DNA of 64,000 nucleotides, from positions 1,364,001-1,428,000 of the forward strand of contig NZ_CP015106.1 of assembly GCF_002214565.1 (NCBI RefSeq), written 5' to 3'. The DNA comes from Thermococcus radiotolerans (GTDB taxonomy: Archaea > Methanobacteriota_B > Thermococci > Thermococcales > Thermococcaceae). This document shows, in pieces, positions 51,548-60,965 of this stretch. The notes beneath the pieces are model-generated. The model was not told where the DNA came from and made no database searches. It saw only the letters and a program-made list of their open reading frames with translations. Each line of letters opens with the position of its first letter. Within the stretch, counting starts at the first letter, position 1. The translations under genes and the position numbers were made by a program.

Positions 51548-52591
51548 ATGAGGAGGTTTTTCAGCCATCTCCTGGTTATCTCGGTTCTCATTTCCTTCCT
51601 GCCGGGGGCCTCAGCCGACTACCTCGGGGCGGAGAGCCTAGACCTCCACGTCGTTGCTGCCTACGGTGACTCCGCCCTGCTCTCGCTCGTGTACGTTCCG
51701 TACTCAACCTCGATGAGCGGTACGCTCGTGCCCACCGGTTACTCCTACTACAACTTCTACGTCAACTCGAGCGGGGCGTACCTCATAGGGAACTCCCTGG
51801 AAGAGCCCGTGGTCTACTGGTACAGGGGCTTCTACTACGCATTCATACCCAATGAAGGCTCGGTAGAGGTTTACAGAATGGGGGAGGGCTGCTTTGAGAG
51901 GATACTCACCGTCAAATCCCGGAACAACGACTCGGCCCCAGCATTCGCCGTTGCGGTTCCGTACCTCGTCGTGCAGGTCTCGGAGAACGAAGTCCTGGCC
52001 GCCAATATCGCCAGGAACGTAACCGTCGGAACCCTGGACCTGAGGGAGGCCGAGAGCGGAACCTACTTCAGGGGTGTGACCATCGTCAAGGAGGGAAATA
52101 ACATCAGACTGGTCGGGGACTCGCCCGAGAAACCACCCACTGCCATGGCCGTCCACGTCTCCGGCGACGCCCTCCGCATTCCCGAAGGGAACATCGAACT
52201 TCCGCTGAATTCCGTGGGGAAATATCTGTGGGCGCGGGAGGAGGCGGGGCACCTCAGGGTGTACAGGCTTGAGAACGCCCTCCTGCTGGTACCCCCGAGC
52301 GTTACCCACTACTTCGCCCCCAACGCCAACTCCACCGGAGAACTGCTGGAGTTCGGCAACGAGAGCGTTGCCGTCAGCGACACCGCGGACGTTTACGTCC
52401 TGTACTACAACGGGAAGCTGAGGCCCTTTCCCCTCGGAGAGCCGACAGGAAGCAGGTTCCTGGTAAAGGCCGATGGCGTGAGGTTTATCGGGTGCGAGGT
52501 GCCGAGAACTTATGCCCTCGAGTTCTGGGCGGCGGTGGTCCTGCTGGCGCTGATAGGCTTCGCCTGGTTCCTCATGGTGAGGAGACAATAG
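51548..52591 (+). CDS. Membrane-anchored surface protein, function unknown (first of a tandem pair)
   Basis: I do not recognise this 347-residue protein. It has a signal peptide (residues 1-22, ending GASA), an extracellular beta-rich region of about 290 residues with several Asn-X-Ser/Thr sites, and a single C-terminal membrane segment (about 322-343) ending RRQ. It aligns by eye with the next gene: YVNSSGAYLIG against YANGSGIYYVG, LLLVPPSVTHY against LLILPPTISYH, and VLYYNGKLRPFPL against GFIYNGELKAIPL. The two are diverged tandem paralogues. It starts two bases after arcS, suggesting readthrough from that operon. Confidence 0.8.
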   Translation: MRRFFSHLLVISVLISFLPGASADYLGAESLDLHVVAAYGDSALLSLVYVPYSTSMSGTLVPTGYSYYNFYVNSSGAYLIGNSLEEPVVYWYRGFYYAFIPNEGSVEVYRMGEGCFERILTVKSRNNDSAPAFAVAVPYLVVQVSENEVLAANIARNVTVGTLDLREAESGTYFRGVTIVKEGNNIRLVGDSPEKPPTAMAVHVSGDALRIPEGNIELPLNSVGKYLWAREEAGHLRVYRLENALLLVPPSVTHYFAPNANSTGELLEFGNESVAVSDTADVYVLYYNGKLRPFPLGEPTGSRFLVKADGVRFIGCEVPRTYALEFWAAVVLLALIGFAWFLMVRRQ

Positions 52592-52633
52592 CAAAGTTTT
52601 TATCTTCGTGGAGTAAAACACACCCGATGGGCG

Positions 52634-53755
52634 ATGAAACTTAAGTTCGGCGTGCTGCTCCTCCTGCTCCTTACTTCGCAGTATGCTTTAGCCACAGGAT
52701 TCGTTCTCGTGCACTCTAAAATAGCGGGGAACGGGGACGATGCCCTGATTCTGATGGAATGGATTCCACTGAGCCCGGGGGGACACTGCGGAGTGGAATG
52801 CTGCGGGGACGTCCAAGATGACTGCTGCCACTACATAGCCCTCTACGCAAACGGGAGCGGAATCTACTACGTAGGATACCTATACGAGCTCTGGGTAACG
52901 TCGAACAGGAACGGCGTCTACCTCCCCCATTACTTCAACGAGGACAAAGGCGTCAGCGTCTGGAGGGGTTATCGCGGGTGCTTCCAGCAACTCGGGGGCG
53001 TGAGTTCGCCGTACCGCCTGAGAGTTCTCCTTCCATACGCGGCGGCGATGAAGAACGGTCACCTTGACGTGTACCACATTGCGTGTTCAATAGAGAAGAT
53101 AGGGGCCATAAACGCATCGCCGGACTGCAACTTCAACCTAGGCCCGGATTTACTCACCCTCCACTGCAAGAACGGCATCAGAAGGTTCCGGCTCTCGCCT
53201 GAGGGGATAAAGGAGGTCGAGGAAATCGAGTGGAAGCCATGGCCCAAGGTTCAACGACCGAGTATGGTTAACGGGGTTCTGAAAAACGACGAGCTTGTGT
53301 TCTCAAACGGCTCAAAGACCTACAGGATTCCGCTGAAGGACGTGTTGCCTTACCTCCAGGACCCCTCAGAGGCCGAGTTTCTTCTCGGGGTGTTTATGGA
53401 AAACTATCTACTCATCCTTCCCCCAACCATCAGCTACCACAGGGAGAGCTGCAACGGTACAACCAAGAGCACCCTGACCTTCGTTGCCAAGAACCCCTAC
53501 AAGACCCACACAATTGAGAACGTCAGCCCAAAAGACCTGAAGCCGGTCTACGGGTTCATCTACAACGGGGAGCTGAAGGCAATCCCCCTCCTCTCCACGG
53601 ACGGGTACTCATTCAAACCGCTGGCCCAAAAGGTGGTGGCCAGGGATGAATGCCCGTGCAGCGGTGAGAGCAGGCTCTCAGCTCCGGTCAGTGCCCTAAT
53701 CGCTGCGGTTCTGATCTCCACAGTGATTCTGGTGATCCTCCTGAGAAAACGCTAA
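52634..53755 (+). CDS. Cysteine-rich membrane-anchored surface protein (second of a tandem pair)
   Basis: This 373-residue protein shares the plan of the preceding gene: signal peptide (residues 1-20), extracellular beta-rich region, and C-terminal membrane helix (about 348-370) ending LLRKR. It differs in having many cysteines, notably HCGVECCGDVQDDCCHY near residue 52, and further Cys along the domain including DECPCSG just before the membrane. Disulfides or a metal site are likely. It has a T-rich TATA-like element near 52598, so it seems to have its own promoter with a very short leader. Function is unknown. Confidence 0.8.
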   Translation: MKLKFGVLLLLLLTSQYALATGFVLVHSKIAGNGDDALILMEWIPLSPGGHCGVECCGDVQDDCCHYIALYANGSGIYYVGYLYELWVTSNRNGVYLPHYFNEDKGVSVWRGYRGCFQQLGGVSSPYRLRVLLPYAAAMKNGHLDVYHIACSIEKIGAINASPDCNFNLGPDLLTLHCKNGIRRFRLSPEGIKEVEEIEWKPWPKVQRPSMVNGVLKNDELVFSNGSKTYRIPLKDVLPYLQDPSEAEFLLGVFMENYLLILPPTISYHRESCNGTTKSTLTFVAKNPYKTHTIENVSPKDLKPVYGFIYNGELKAIPLLSTDGYSFKPLAQKVVARDECPCSGESRLSAPVSALIAAVLISTVILVILLRKR

Positions 53756-53780
53756 AAACCCGGCGGGCGTTCTAAGGAAC

Positions 53781-54080
53781 ATGCCCAAGCATTTCAAGAA
53801 AGGCGTCAAGAGAGAGCACCACTTCCTTAAGGGCCTTGAGAAGCCGCTGGAGATGATAGCCGCCATACCCGGCGTCAAGAAGGTAATCCCGGGAAGGATT
53901 TACGCGAGCGATTCAAGGGGCTTTGAGATAAAGGTCTCACGGGAAACCCGGACCGGCCTGAAGCTCGTCGCCAAGAGCAATGGGAGCGTTCAGGACGTTT
54001 TTCTTGTGGTTGATAAAGCCGACAGGGAGAGGGTCTGGAGGGAAATAGAAAAAACAGTAAAGGAGTGGGAAAGGCGTTAA
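53781..54080 (+). CDS. DUF2103-like small basic protein
   Basis: The 99-residue basic protein begins MPKHFKKGVKREHHFLKGLEKPLEMIAAIPGVKKVIPGRIY. This resembles the archaeal DUF2103 family, described as predicted metal-binding proteins, though I cannot confirm the match. The KREHHFLKGLE stretch has adjacent histidines. The C-terminal half is alpha/beta with VFLVVDKADRERVWREI. Nucleic-acid binding is possible from the basic character. It is 25 bases after the cysteine-rich surface protein gene and overlaps the end of the convergent PEGA gene by four bases. Confidence 0.72.
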   Translation: MPKHFKKGVKREHHFLKGLEKPLEMIAAIPGVKKVIPGRIYASDSRGFEIKVSRETRTGLKLVAKSNGSVQDVFLVVDKADRERVWREIEKTVKEWERR

Positions 54081-55180
54081 AGCACGAATTCGATTTTGTG
54101 AGACAGTCTTACAAGAGCTGCTATGGGGACATCTTCCGTCATGGACTCTAGTGAGACAGTACAGTCGCCATTTAACTCGATTGACTTCTCTGCTGGAGCC
54201 TTCTTCACTAAGTGTTTCATCGCTATAGGGAACTCTTCCACGGATGTCCTCTCCACCCTGAGGGCAAGTTTGACCTTGTCCATGTCCACGTTGACTGAGT
54301 AGTTTCCGCTGGGGGAGACCTTAACGATGCTCTCAACGAGATAGTTTCCATCCGCCACCCCGACGCGGTGGTTCTCAAGCCTGTGGATTACCGGAATCTG
54401 AATAACCCTGTGGAAACCGCGAGCAGTGGCGTTGTAAACGTCGTGAGGAATTGCAGGCACGTAGAGGCCTATCGGTGTGTAAAGAATGTACCTGCTGTAA
54501 CCGCCGTTGATGTAAACGGTTAGGCCTTCCGGCTTCGAGCTTACCTCCAGCCGCGCCCACGGGACGAGATACGTGGCGTTCTCGACCGTTTCCAAGTGCT
54601 CTCCTCTTCCGGGATAGACCACAACGTAGGAAACGCAGGCCTTTCCCTCGTCGTCCCCGAGGTGCATGAAGGTCCCGTTGAGGATCAGGTAGATTTCTTC
54701 CCTTCCCCTGACGAGAAGGCTCATGGGGTAGGGCTTGGATATGTTGATGTAGGGAAAGCCCCCGCCGCAACCTCCCGGGAAGAAGAACGGGTTGAAGGGC
54801 GGGTTGAGCTTCTCCCTGCTGTAGTTGGCGCTCTCGTTGAGTACCGCCTTGACGGAGACTACTCCGTCGCCTGAAACCGCGGTTTTGATGATCCCGGGGT
54901 CGATGTGGAGCACGGTGACATTGTTCTGGGTTACGAATACCTCCGCAACGATTTCAACGCCTTTTCTAATCTCCACGGTGTATCTGCCAGGGGATAGTTC
55001 CAGGGCAACTGGACCTTCGTATGAGCCGACTCCGGCGACGGTTATCCCGGTCCCCTCAGGCACGTTAATGAAAAGGAAACCCATCCCTTCACTGTTTACT
55101 GCTGAAGCGGTAAATGGGGACGACATCAAACTGACAAAAATCAAGCCAAGGAGTACCCCACTAACGGCGCCCCTTCCCAT
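54077..55180 (-). CDS. Secreted PEGA-domain protein
   Basis: The 367-residue protein has an N-terminal signal peptide (residues 1-27, ending FTASA) and at least one PEGA-type repeat (about residues 215-265, with LEVSSKPEGLTVYINGGY and YTPIGLYVPAIPHDVYNATARGFH). Another such repeat is plausible at residues 30-90 (INVPEGTGITVAGVGSYEGPVALELSPGRYTVEIRKG). PEGA domains are short beta-sandwich repeats found in surface-layer-associated proteins. No C-terminal anchor is evident. The ATG at 55180 follows GGAGGTCGCCACC. The function is unknown. Confidence 0.8.
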   Translation of the reverse strand: MGRGAVSGVLLGLIFVSLMSSPFTASAVNSEGMGFLFINVPEGTGITVAGVGSYEGPVALELSPGRYTVEIRKGVEIVAEVFVTQNNVTVLHIDPGIIKTAVSGDGVVSVKAVLNESANYSREKLNPPFNPFFFPGGCGGGFPYINISKPYPMSLLVRGREEIYLILNGTFMHLGDDEGKACVSYVVVYPGRGEHLETVENATYLVPWARLEVSSKPEGLTVYINGGYSRYILYTPIGLYVPAIPHDVYNATARGFHRVIQIPVIHRLENHRVGVADGNYLVESIVKVSPSGNYSVNVDMDKVKLALRVERTSVEEFPIAMKHLVKKAPAEKSIELNGDCTVSLESMTEDVPIAALVRLSHKIEFVL

Positions 55181-55311
55181 GGTGGCGACCTCCGGTTGCT
55201 TCTCTACAGGAGGATTATCATTTTTAACTAGCATCAATAGTTAATAAACTTTACTCAAAGAAGACCCACATAGACACGAATACCAGTTTGATAAAAGAGA
55301 CTAATAAAGGA

Positions 55312-55947
55312 CTAAATCTCCCCCCTCCCCTCGAAAAACGCCTCAAGTTCCTCGTCACTTATCTTTTCATCCGCTTCGGTGTACCCCAGCTCCCTCTTCT
55401 GGAGTTCTATGAGGCCCGGCGTGAGGAGAAGCTTTCCGTCCAGCTTCGGCACGGCGTAGTGGAGCGTTATCTCGCTGAACTCGTCCAGCCTTATCGTCGG
55501 GTTCAGCTCGTACTCAATCTCGTCGAGCCTCTTTCCCTCCGAGATGAGCTTCGCGACTATCGCCGAGCCGTCTATGGAGAACTGCACGCTTCCGATGTGC
55601 CTCGCCTTTGCCCCTTCAATCTTCTCGGTTATGAACTTCTTGGTCTTCCCCGTGAACTCGAAGTCGCCGAGGATTCCGCCGACGACGATTATGCTGTCCT
55701 CCTCTATATCCTCAGGTTTCAGCTCCTCCTCAGCGAAAGGGTCGAGGATTATGAGCTTCGAGCGGTCGAAGGGGAACTCCGTGACGCTCTGGGCCAAAAC
55801 GCTCCCCAGCTTCGCGAGTTCTTCCCTTTCGTGGGGCTCCACGTTCGTGAATATCAGTCTCTCTCCCCACCACTCATTCGCGTGCCTGTACTCGAGCAGG
55901 ACCCAGTCGCGCAGTTCCTCTAGGTGCTCTATGAGCAGGTACGGCAT
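55312..55947 (-). CDS. Sfm1-like SPOUT methyltransferase (DUF431-type)
   Basis: The 211-residue protein strongly resembles yeast Sfm1, the SPOUT-fold arginine methyltransferase of ribosomal protein S3. Shared features are the start YLLIEHLEELRDWVLLEYRHAN, the ILDPFAEEELKPED segment, the SAM-knot motif IVVGGILGDFEFTGKTKKF near residue 95, and a C-terminal RLDEFSEITLHYAVPKLDGK. The archaeal substrate is not known to me; a ribosomal protein or rRNA is likely. The ATG at 55947 has GGTGAT four bases upstream and a TATA-like TTTTAAGG near 55980. It is divergent from the next methyltransferase, 99 bases away. Confidence 0.85.
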   Translation of the reverse strand: MPYLLIEHLEELRDWVLLEYRHANEWWGERLIFTNVEPHEREELAKLGSVLAQSVTEFPFDRSKLIILDPFAEEELKPEDIEEDSIIVVGGILGDFEFTGKTKKFITEKIEGAKARHIGSVQFSIDGSAIVAKLISEGKRLDEIEYELNPTIRLDEFSEITLHYAVPKLDGKLLLTPGLIELQKRELGYTEADEKISDEELEAFFEGRGEI

Positions 55948-56046
55948 GAGCATCACCGGGTCGGCTTTGGACTGAGACCTTAAAAGCCTGCCGACTCCAC
56001 GAAACTGTCCAGTTAGAGTTTTAACGGGGAGGATCAACCCTCAGAC

Positions 56047-56682
56047 ATGAGCTTCAGGGAGAAGTACGCGAGGCTCGGGGAGCGCTACGAGGTCCTGGAA
56101 AAACCTCTGGACAGGTTCTTCTGCCCACTCCGGAAGAAGGCGGCAGCCTTTGTCCGTGGTAGGGCTCTTGAAGTTGGAGTAGGCGTTGGGAAGATGCTCC
56201 ATTACTATCCCCAGGGGATTGAGCTCCACGCCGTTGATGCCGTCCCCGAGATGGTTGAAATAGCGAAGAGGAAGGCCAAAGAACTGGGCCTCAACGCCCG
56301 GTTTTACGTAATGGATGCCGAGAGGCTCGAGTTTCCTGACGAGAGCTTCGATACGGTCATTTCATCCTTCGTCTTCTGCACGGTACCAGATCCCGAGAGA
56401 GCCATGGAGGAAATTCACCGCGTTCTCAAGCCCGGCGGGAGGGCGATCTTCTTGGAGCACACGAAGAGCGACTGCAGGCTTTTGAACTGGCTCTTTCTGA
56501 AGCCCCTCGACCTTCTCCTCGGCTGGCTCTTGGGAGACAACACGCTGAGGGAAACCCACGAACTCGTGAGAAGATACTTCGAGGTTGAACACGAGGAAAG
56601 CCATTACCGGGGCGTCGTGAGGCTCATCGTCGCCAGGAAGTCGGAGGACGTAGGTAAAACTTTTAAAGGCACGGATGGTTAA
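56047..56682 (+). CDS. Class I SAM-dependent methyltransferase
   Basis: The 211-residue protein has the class I methyltransferase motifs: ALEVGVGVGKMLHYYP (motif I) near residue 40, the acidic ligand in ELHAVDAVPEMVEIA near residue 63, SFDTVISSFVFCTV (motif IV) and IHRVLKPGGRAIFLEH (motif VI region). The UbiE/Coq5-like small-molecule methyltransferase group fits best. No target can be named. There is no ribosome site before the ATG, so the mRNA is probably leaderless. The 3' end contains the TATA-like element for the tRNA-Gly gene that follows. Confidence 0.86.
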   Translation: MSFREKYARLGERYEVLEKPLDRFFCPLRKKAAAFVRGRALEVGVGVGKMLHYYPQGIELHAVDAVPEMVEIAKRKAKELGLNARFYVMDAERLEFPDESFDTVISSFVFCTVPDPERAMEEIHRVLKPGGRAIFLEHTKSDCRLLNWLFLKPLDLLLGWLLGDNTLRETHELVRRYFEVEHEESHYRGVVRLIVARKSEDVGKTFKGTDG

Positions 56683-56701
56683 TAATACCGGGCTGGACGG
56701 A

Positions 56702-56779
56702 GCGGTGGTAGTCTAGCCTGGTCCAGGACACCGGCCTCCCAAGCCGGTAACCCGGGTTCGAATCCCGGCCACCGCACCA
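56702..56779 (+). tRNA. tRNA-Gly (anticodon CCC)
   Basis: The acceptor arm is GCGGTGG (56702-56708) paired with CCACCGC (56769-56775), followed by discriminator A and encoded CCA (56777-56779). The anticodon stem CCGGC/GCCGG closes loop CTCCCAA with anticodon CCC at 56738-56740. The T arm carries GGTTCGAATCC. No intron is present. A TATA-like CTTTTAAAG lies near 56657-56665, within the end of the upstream gene. Confidence 0.96.
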
Positions 56780-56992
56780 TAATTCCCGCGCCCTTAACTT
56801 CTAGGGTTATCTTCTCCAGAGTCTCTACCGGATAGGACGTTTTTTACATACTTTCGGGATGACGCGATGCGTATAAGCTCATTATTAACAAACTTCAAGG
56901 CGTTCATTTATACAATCCCAAAGGGACGTTTTTAAGTAGCAATTGTTAAATACAATTTTGTCCAAATTGTTTTGATGTATTGGGGTGATAAC

Positions 56993-59059
56993 ATGAAAAA
57001 AGCCCTTAGCCTTCTAACTGTGGTTCTTCTTCTCGTGGCGGTCGTCCCAAGTTTTGTAAACTTGGCCTCCGCCGCCCCGAGCTACCCCGAGGTATGGGTT
57101 GATGACGACGCCCCAGCGGACTGGTACGACGCCAACCATGTGGACAGCATCGCGACCGCGGTTAGTATCGTGAGCCCCGGAGGGGTCATCCACGTCCTTC
57201 CGGGAACCTACGAGCCTCAGTTCTACATTTGGATCACAAAACCCCTCACTATACTCGGTGAGGGAATGCCCGTCGTGAAAACTGCAATCAACATCTTGAA
57301 CACCCAGGATGTGGTGATTTCAGGCCTCAACATGACCCACAGCAGCATACCCGACTTCTTCGTCGTGAGGAACGTCACCAACGTGACGATAGAGAACAGC
57401 ATCCTCGGACCCCTTGGCTCGGGCGTCGGCGTCTACGTGTACGATTCCAAGGACGTGACGTTTAGGAGCGACACCTTCCAGGAGCTCAACAGGCAGGCGA
57501 TTGTCATCGATGGAACCGTGGATAGCATCCTCGTCGAGAACAGCAGGTTCATAAAAACCGCACAGGGCGTTTCCTACACCGCCGCAATTCACTTCCCCGG
57601 TACCGCAAGAGTTACCAACGCCGTCATCCGCGGCAACGTATTCACCGACAACTATCAGTACGACATCTTGGCCAGCTACAACAGCATGGTCTCCCTCATG
57701 GTGGAGAACAACACCTTTACAAGAGATGTTCAGAACATGTCCGCGGTGAAGAGCTACACCCGCGAAAAGGTCGTTGTCAAAGGAAACTTTGTCTCCAACT
57801 ACCAGTCCGGCATCTATGTTGACCACTCCGACGGTACCGTTATAGAGGACAACGTGGTCATGGACTGCACCTTCGGTATTTTTGTGTATGAGCTCGAGAA
57901 CGGCACAGTTAGAAACAACAAAGTCTCGAGGAGCAACTACGGCATTCACCTGAGAGACCTCGTCTCAAGCATTGCCGAGGGGAACGAGCTCTCCGGAAAC
58001 TCCATCGGGATAAACCTCCACTCAACCACCAACACGACCGTTGTTCATAACGTCTTCATCAACAACACCCAGGGAATAAACACCCACGGGTCCCAGAACG
58101 TTGGGATACACTACAACATCATAATAAGTGGAATACAGTCGGGAATCACACTTTACAAGACGGAGGGTGTAAACATCACTCACACCTACATCAGCGGATA
58201 CTCAAGTGGTGTCTTCGTGTGGGACAGTAGCGGGATTGAGGTGCACTACAACAGCATACTCGGGAACGGCATCGGAGTTAGGACGTCCTTCCATGACATC
58301 AGCCCGGCATGGGTCAACGCAACCCTCAACTGGTGGGGTGCCGAGGACGGGCCGAGTGCGATTCCCGACATGGCCTATCACGGAGAAATCCCCGCAGGAA
58401 GTGGCGACTCCATCTATGATTACGTTCACTTCGACCCCTGGATCGGGGAAACCCCCGAGGCCACATACTCAGACCTTCAGGTGAGTAAAACCGTGGTATC
58501 ACCGGGGGACACGATAACCGTATCCGCCACCGTCGAGAACACCAACGAGATTCCAATTGGATACACCGCCGAGCTTAAGGTCAACGGAAACGTCAACGAA
58601 ACCGAAAAGGGAGCGCTCCTGCCCGGAGAATCGGCAACCGTGACGTTCGACCTCACCCTCAACGCTCCGGGGACGTACAGCGTTACGATAGACGGCCTGC
58701 CACCCGTTGATGTTCACGTTGTGGGAGCAGCCCAGGGCTCCCCGCTGGCCGTTTACAACACGTACTACAGGATGGCGATAATCTGGACCAACCTGTTCTT
58801 CTCTGAGAGCGACGACTTCAACGAACTCTACGAGGAAGCCTCCAACGCGGGAGTTGACAACGAGACTCTCACCTCGGCGATGCAGGCTTACAACGAGGCC
58901 GTTGACATGCTCCTCCACGCCTGGAACGAAGAAAGCCTGGAGCACCTGCGCCTGACCCTCTGGACTATGAGGGGCGTCATCCCAAGAATCTATGAGGTAA
59001 GGGAGGCCTACGTAAAGATCAAAGAAGCTGTAGCGATTCTAGAATCGGCGATGGAGTGA
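56993..59059 (+). CDS. Secreted NosD-like parallel beta-helix protein
   Basis: The 688-residue protein has a signal peptide (residues 1-28, ending LASAA). A NosD-type right-handed beta-helix follows (about residues 40-460) with repeated short turns such as NVTIENS, IVIDGTVDSILVENSRF, VVMDCTFGIFVYELENGTVRNNKV and SGNSIGINLHSTTNTTVVHNVF. A CARDB-like beta-sandwich (about 480-575, VSKTVVSPGDTITVSATVENT) comes next, then a C-terminal helical region of about 110 residues. It is heavily supplied with Asn-X-Ser/Thr sites. Such proteins bind or cut polysaccharides, but no catalytic residues are apparent. The start follows GGTGATAAC, in an AT-rich promoter region. Confidence 0.87.
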   Translation: MKKALSLLTVVLLLVAVVPSFVNLASAAPSYPEVWVDDDAPADWYDANHVDSIATAVSIVSPGGVIHVLPGTYEPQFYIWITKPLTILGEGMPVVKTAINILNTQDVVISGLNMTHSSIPDFFVVRNVTNVTIENSILGPLGSGVGVYVYDSKDVTFRSDTFQELNRQAIVIDGTVDSILVENSRFIKTAQGVSYTAAIHFPGTARVTNAVIRGNVFTDNYQYDILASYNSMVSLMVENNTFTRDVQNMSAVKSYTREKVVVKGNFVSNYQSGIYVDHSDGTVIEDNVVMDCTFGIFVYELENGTVRNNKVSRSNYGIHLRDLVSSIAEGNELSGNSIGINLHSTTNTTVVHNVFINNTQGINTHGSQNVGIHYNIIISGIQSGITLYKTEGVNITHTYISGYSSGVFVWDSSGIEVHYNSILGNGIGVRTSFHDISPAWVNATLNWWGAEDGPSAIPDMAYHGEIPAGSGDSIYDYVHFDPWIGETPEATYSDLQVSKTVVSPGDTITVSATVENTNEIPIGYTAELKVNGNVNETEKGALLPGESATVTFDLTLNAPGTYSVTIDGLPPVDVHVVGAAQGSPLAVYNTYYRMAIIWTNLFFSESDDFNELYEEASNAGVDNETLTSAMQAYNEAVDMLLHAWNEESLEHLRLTLWTMRGVIPRIYEVREAYVKIKEAVAILESAME

Positions 59060-59107
59060 AACCCACCTTCTCTTTTCTTATTGTCAGAATTAAAAAGAAA
59101 GAGGGGC

Positions 59108-59533
59108 TCACTTCAGTTTTTCAAGGATTATCGCCGGGCAGACCTTGGTAACGCCGTCTATCTTGCCTATCTTGTTGGAGATTATGTCGGAGAGGTCCTC
59201 CCCGTCCTTGGCCCAGACCTCGGTCATTATCATGTGGTCGCCGCTGGTGAGGTAGACGCTCCTGACGAACTCAAACTCCTTCAGCTTGCTTGCAACGTCG
59301 AATATCCTTTCAGGAAGCGTGTCAACACCCGTCAGGCTGACGAGGTTGTAGCCAAGCTTCGACGGGTCCACCACGACGGTGTACTGCCTTATGACACCCG
59401 CCTCCTCGAGGGCCTTGACCCTCTTCCTGACCGCCGTCTCGCTTATGCCAAGAACCTTGGCTATCTCCGTGAACGGAGTGCGGGCATCCTTGGTGAGCAT
59501 TTCGATTATAATCCTGTCTCTTTCATCAAGCAT
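59108..59533 (-). CDS. Lrp/AsnC-family transcriptional regulator
   Basis: The 141-residue protein is a standard-length Lrp/AsnC regulator: an N-terminal helix-turn-helix (about residues 1-50, with [32 protein letters not shown]) and a C-terminal RAM domain starting near residue 65 ([20 protein letters not shown]) with the loop [21 protein letters not shown] that binds effectors. It probably responds to an amino acid. It is convergent with the beta-helix protein gene and transcribed alone; no clear operator was identified. Confidence 0.92.
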   Translation of the reverse strand: MLDERDRIIIEMLTKDARTPFTEIAKVLGISETAVRKRVKALEEAGVIRQYTVVVDPSKLGYNLVSLTGVDTLPERIFDVASKLKEFEFVRSVYLTSGDHMIMTEVWAKDGEDLSDIISNKIGKIDGVTKVCPAIILEKLK

Positions 59534-59602
59534 TTTTCATCACCTCTGTTTAGAGCTATGCAGACTAGGTATATTAAGTTTTTGAACCTATTGGTTCTAA
59601 AG

Positions 59603-60856
59603 TTAAACCTTGAGTTTAAGTTTGACAACCGTCTCCACGTGGGGCGTGTGCGGGAACATGTCAATTCCCACTGCGGTTTCTAGAGAGTAAATTCCTACCA
59701 GTTCATCGAGGTTGGCCTTGAGGGTCTTTGGATTGCAGGAGACGTAAACGATGCTTTGCGGTTTGTCTTTTAAGATTTTCTTTATCAGTTTGGGATGCAA
59801 CCCCGCCCTTGGCGGATCAACTATTATCGTCTCGTATTCCGAAAGATTTTCGACGTCCTTGTCCTCGCCGACCCTGAAGGTCGCATCAACGCCGTTCAGC
59901 TCGACGTTCTTCCTAGCCATCTCCACCGCGAAGGGGTTGACCTCGATTCCCTCCACGTCGAAGCCCCTCTTGGCGAGGTAGATGCCGAAGGTCCCAACGC
60001 CGGAGTACAGGTCGAGGACTTTCCCGCCATCGACCAGTTCGGCCACCTTCCTAACCAGCGTTACGGCCTGGTGGCTGTTCGTCTGGAAGAAGCTGTTGGG
60101 ATGTATCAGGTAGGTCACGTCATCGAGCCTCTCCCTTATGAACTCGCTTCCCCAGAAGCGCTCTATCTCGCCGTAGGAGACGTCGCTGGGGGTTCTGTTG
60201 ACGCTCCAGTAGACGGAGGTCGCGTAGTCGAAGTATTCCGGGAACTCCTGGGGGAGCTCGCCCTCCGAGGTAACTAGGTTAACCATCAGCTCGCCCGTGA
60301 ACTTGCCCTCACGGATGACGATGTACCTGAGGAAGCCTTCGTTCCCCCGTATCTCATAGAGGCTCGGTCTGAAGTCCTCGATGAACTCCCTAAGGGAGCG
60401 GAGGACCCTTCCGCTGGACTCGCCGAAGACGGGGCACCACTCGATGTCAACCGCGTCCCACCAGGTTCCGCGCCTTCTGAAGCCTATTCCTCTCGTCGAA
60501 ATGACAACATCAATGCGATTTCTATGACCGTATATCCATGGGGATGGGATAACCTCGACATCAAAGCCCAAAATCTTGGATAGCTTGTCGGATTTAAACC
60601 TAACCTGCTCCGTGTAGGGAATGTGCTGGAGGAGGCAACCACCGCACGTTCCGAAGTATGGGCACTTGGGCTCGGTTCTGTTTGGGGAGGGCTCCACGAC
60701 GTCAAAATCCGTGGCTATGAGCGTTCTCTTCCTCCTCCGCCATCTCCTAACTTCCACGACGTCACCCGGTGCGGTGAACGGAACGTGAATCTCCCTTTTC
60801 CCCAGCCTCACAACGCCCAGACCTTCCAGGTCAAGCCTTTCGACGACTCCCCGCAT
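59603..60856 (-). CDS. TrmA/RumA-family RNA (uracil-C5) methyltransferase
   Basis: The 417-residue protein has an N-terminal TRAM-like domain (about residues 1-50). A [4Fe-4S]-type cysteine set CPYFGTCGGC...WCPVF follows near residues 64-145. The SAM-binding motif is VLDLYSGVGTFGIYLAKRG near residue 283; DPPRAGLHP and VSCNPKTLKANL with the catalytic Cys are near 340-370. In Pyrococcus, relatives methylate U54 of tRNA or a 23S rRNA uridine, and I cannot tell which applies here. The ATG at 60856 is close to a TATA-like stretch (minus strand TTTATAAGG near 60885). The gene is monocistronic. Confidence 0.9.
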   Translation of the reverse strand: MRGVVERLDLEGLGVVRLGKREIHVPFTAPGDVVEVRRWRRRKRTLIATDFDVVEPSPNRTEPKCPYFGTCGGCLLQHIPYTEQVRFKSDKLSKILGFDVEVIPSPWIYGHRNRIDVVISTRGIGFRRRGTWWDAVDIEWCPVFGESSGRVLRSLREFIEDFRPSLYEIRGNEGFLRYIVIREGKFTGELMVNLVTSEGELPQEFPEYFDYATSVYWSVNRTPSDVSYGEIERFWGSEFIRERLDDVTYLIHPNSFFQTNSHQAVTLVRKVAELVDGGKVLDLYSGVGTFGIYLAKRGFDVEGIEVNPFAVEMARKNVELNGVDATFRVGEDKDVENLSEYETIIVDPPRAGLHPKLIKKILKDKPQSIVYVSCNPKTLKANLDELVGIYSLETAVGIDMFPHTPHVETVVKLKLKV

Positions 60857-60965
60857 GGTTTTTCATCCAGCGGGCGCCTTATAAACCTGCCCTTCGTACA
60901 TGTGCCAAACCCGCCCCCAGAAGGTTTATTTAGTAGGAGGAAGTAATTAGATATCGGTGCCCTTG

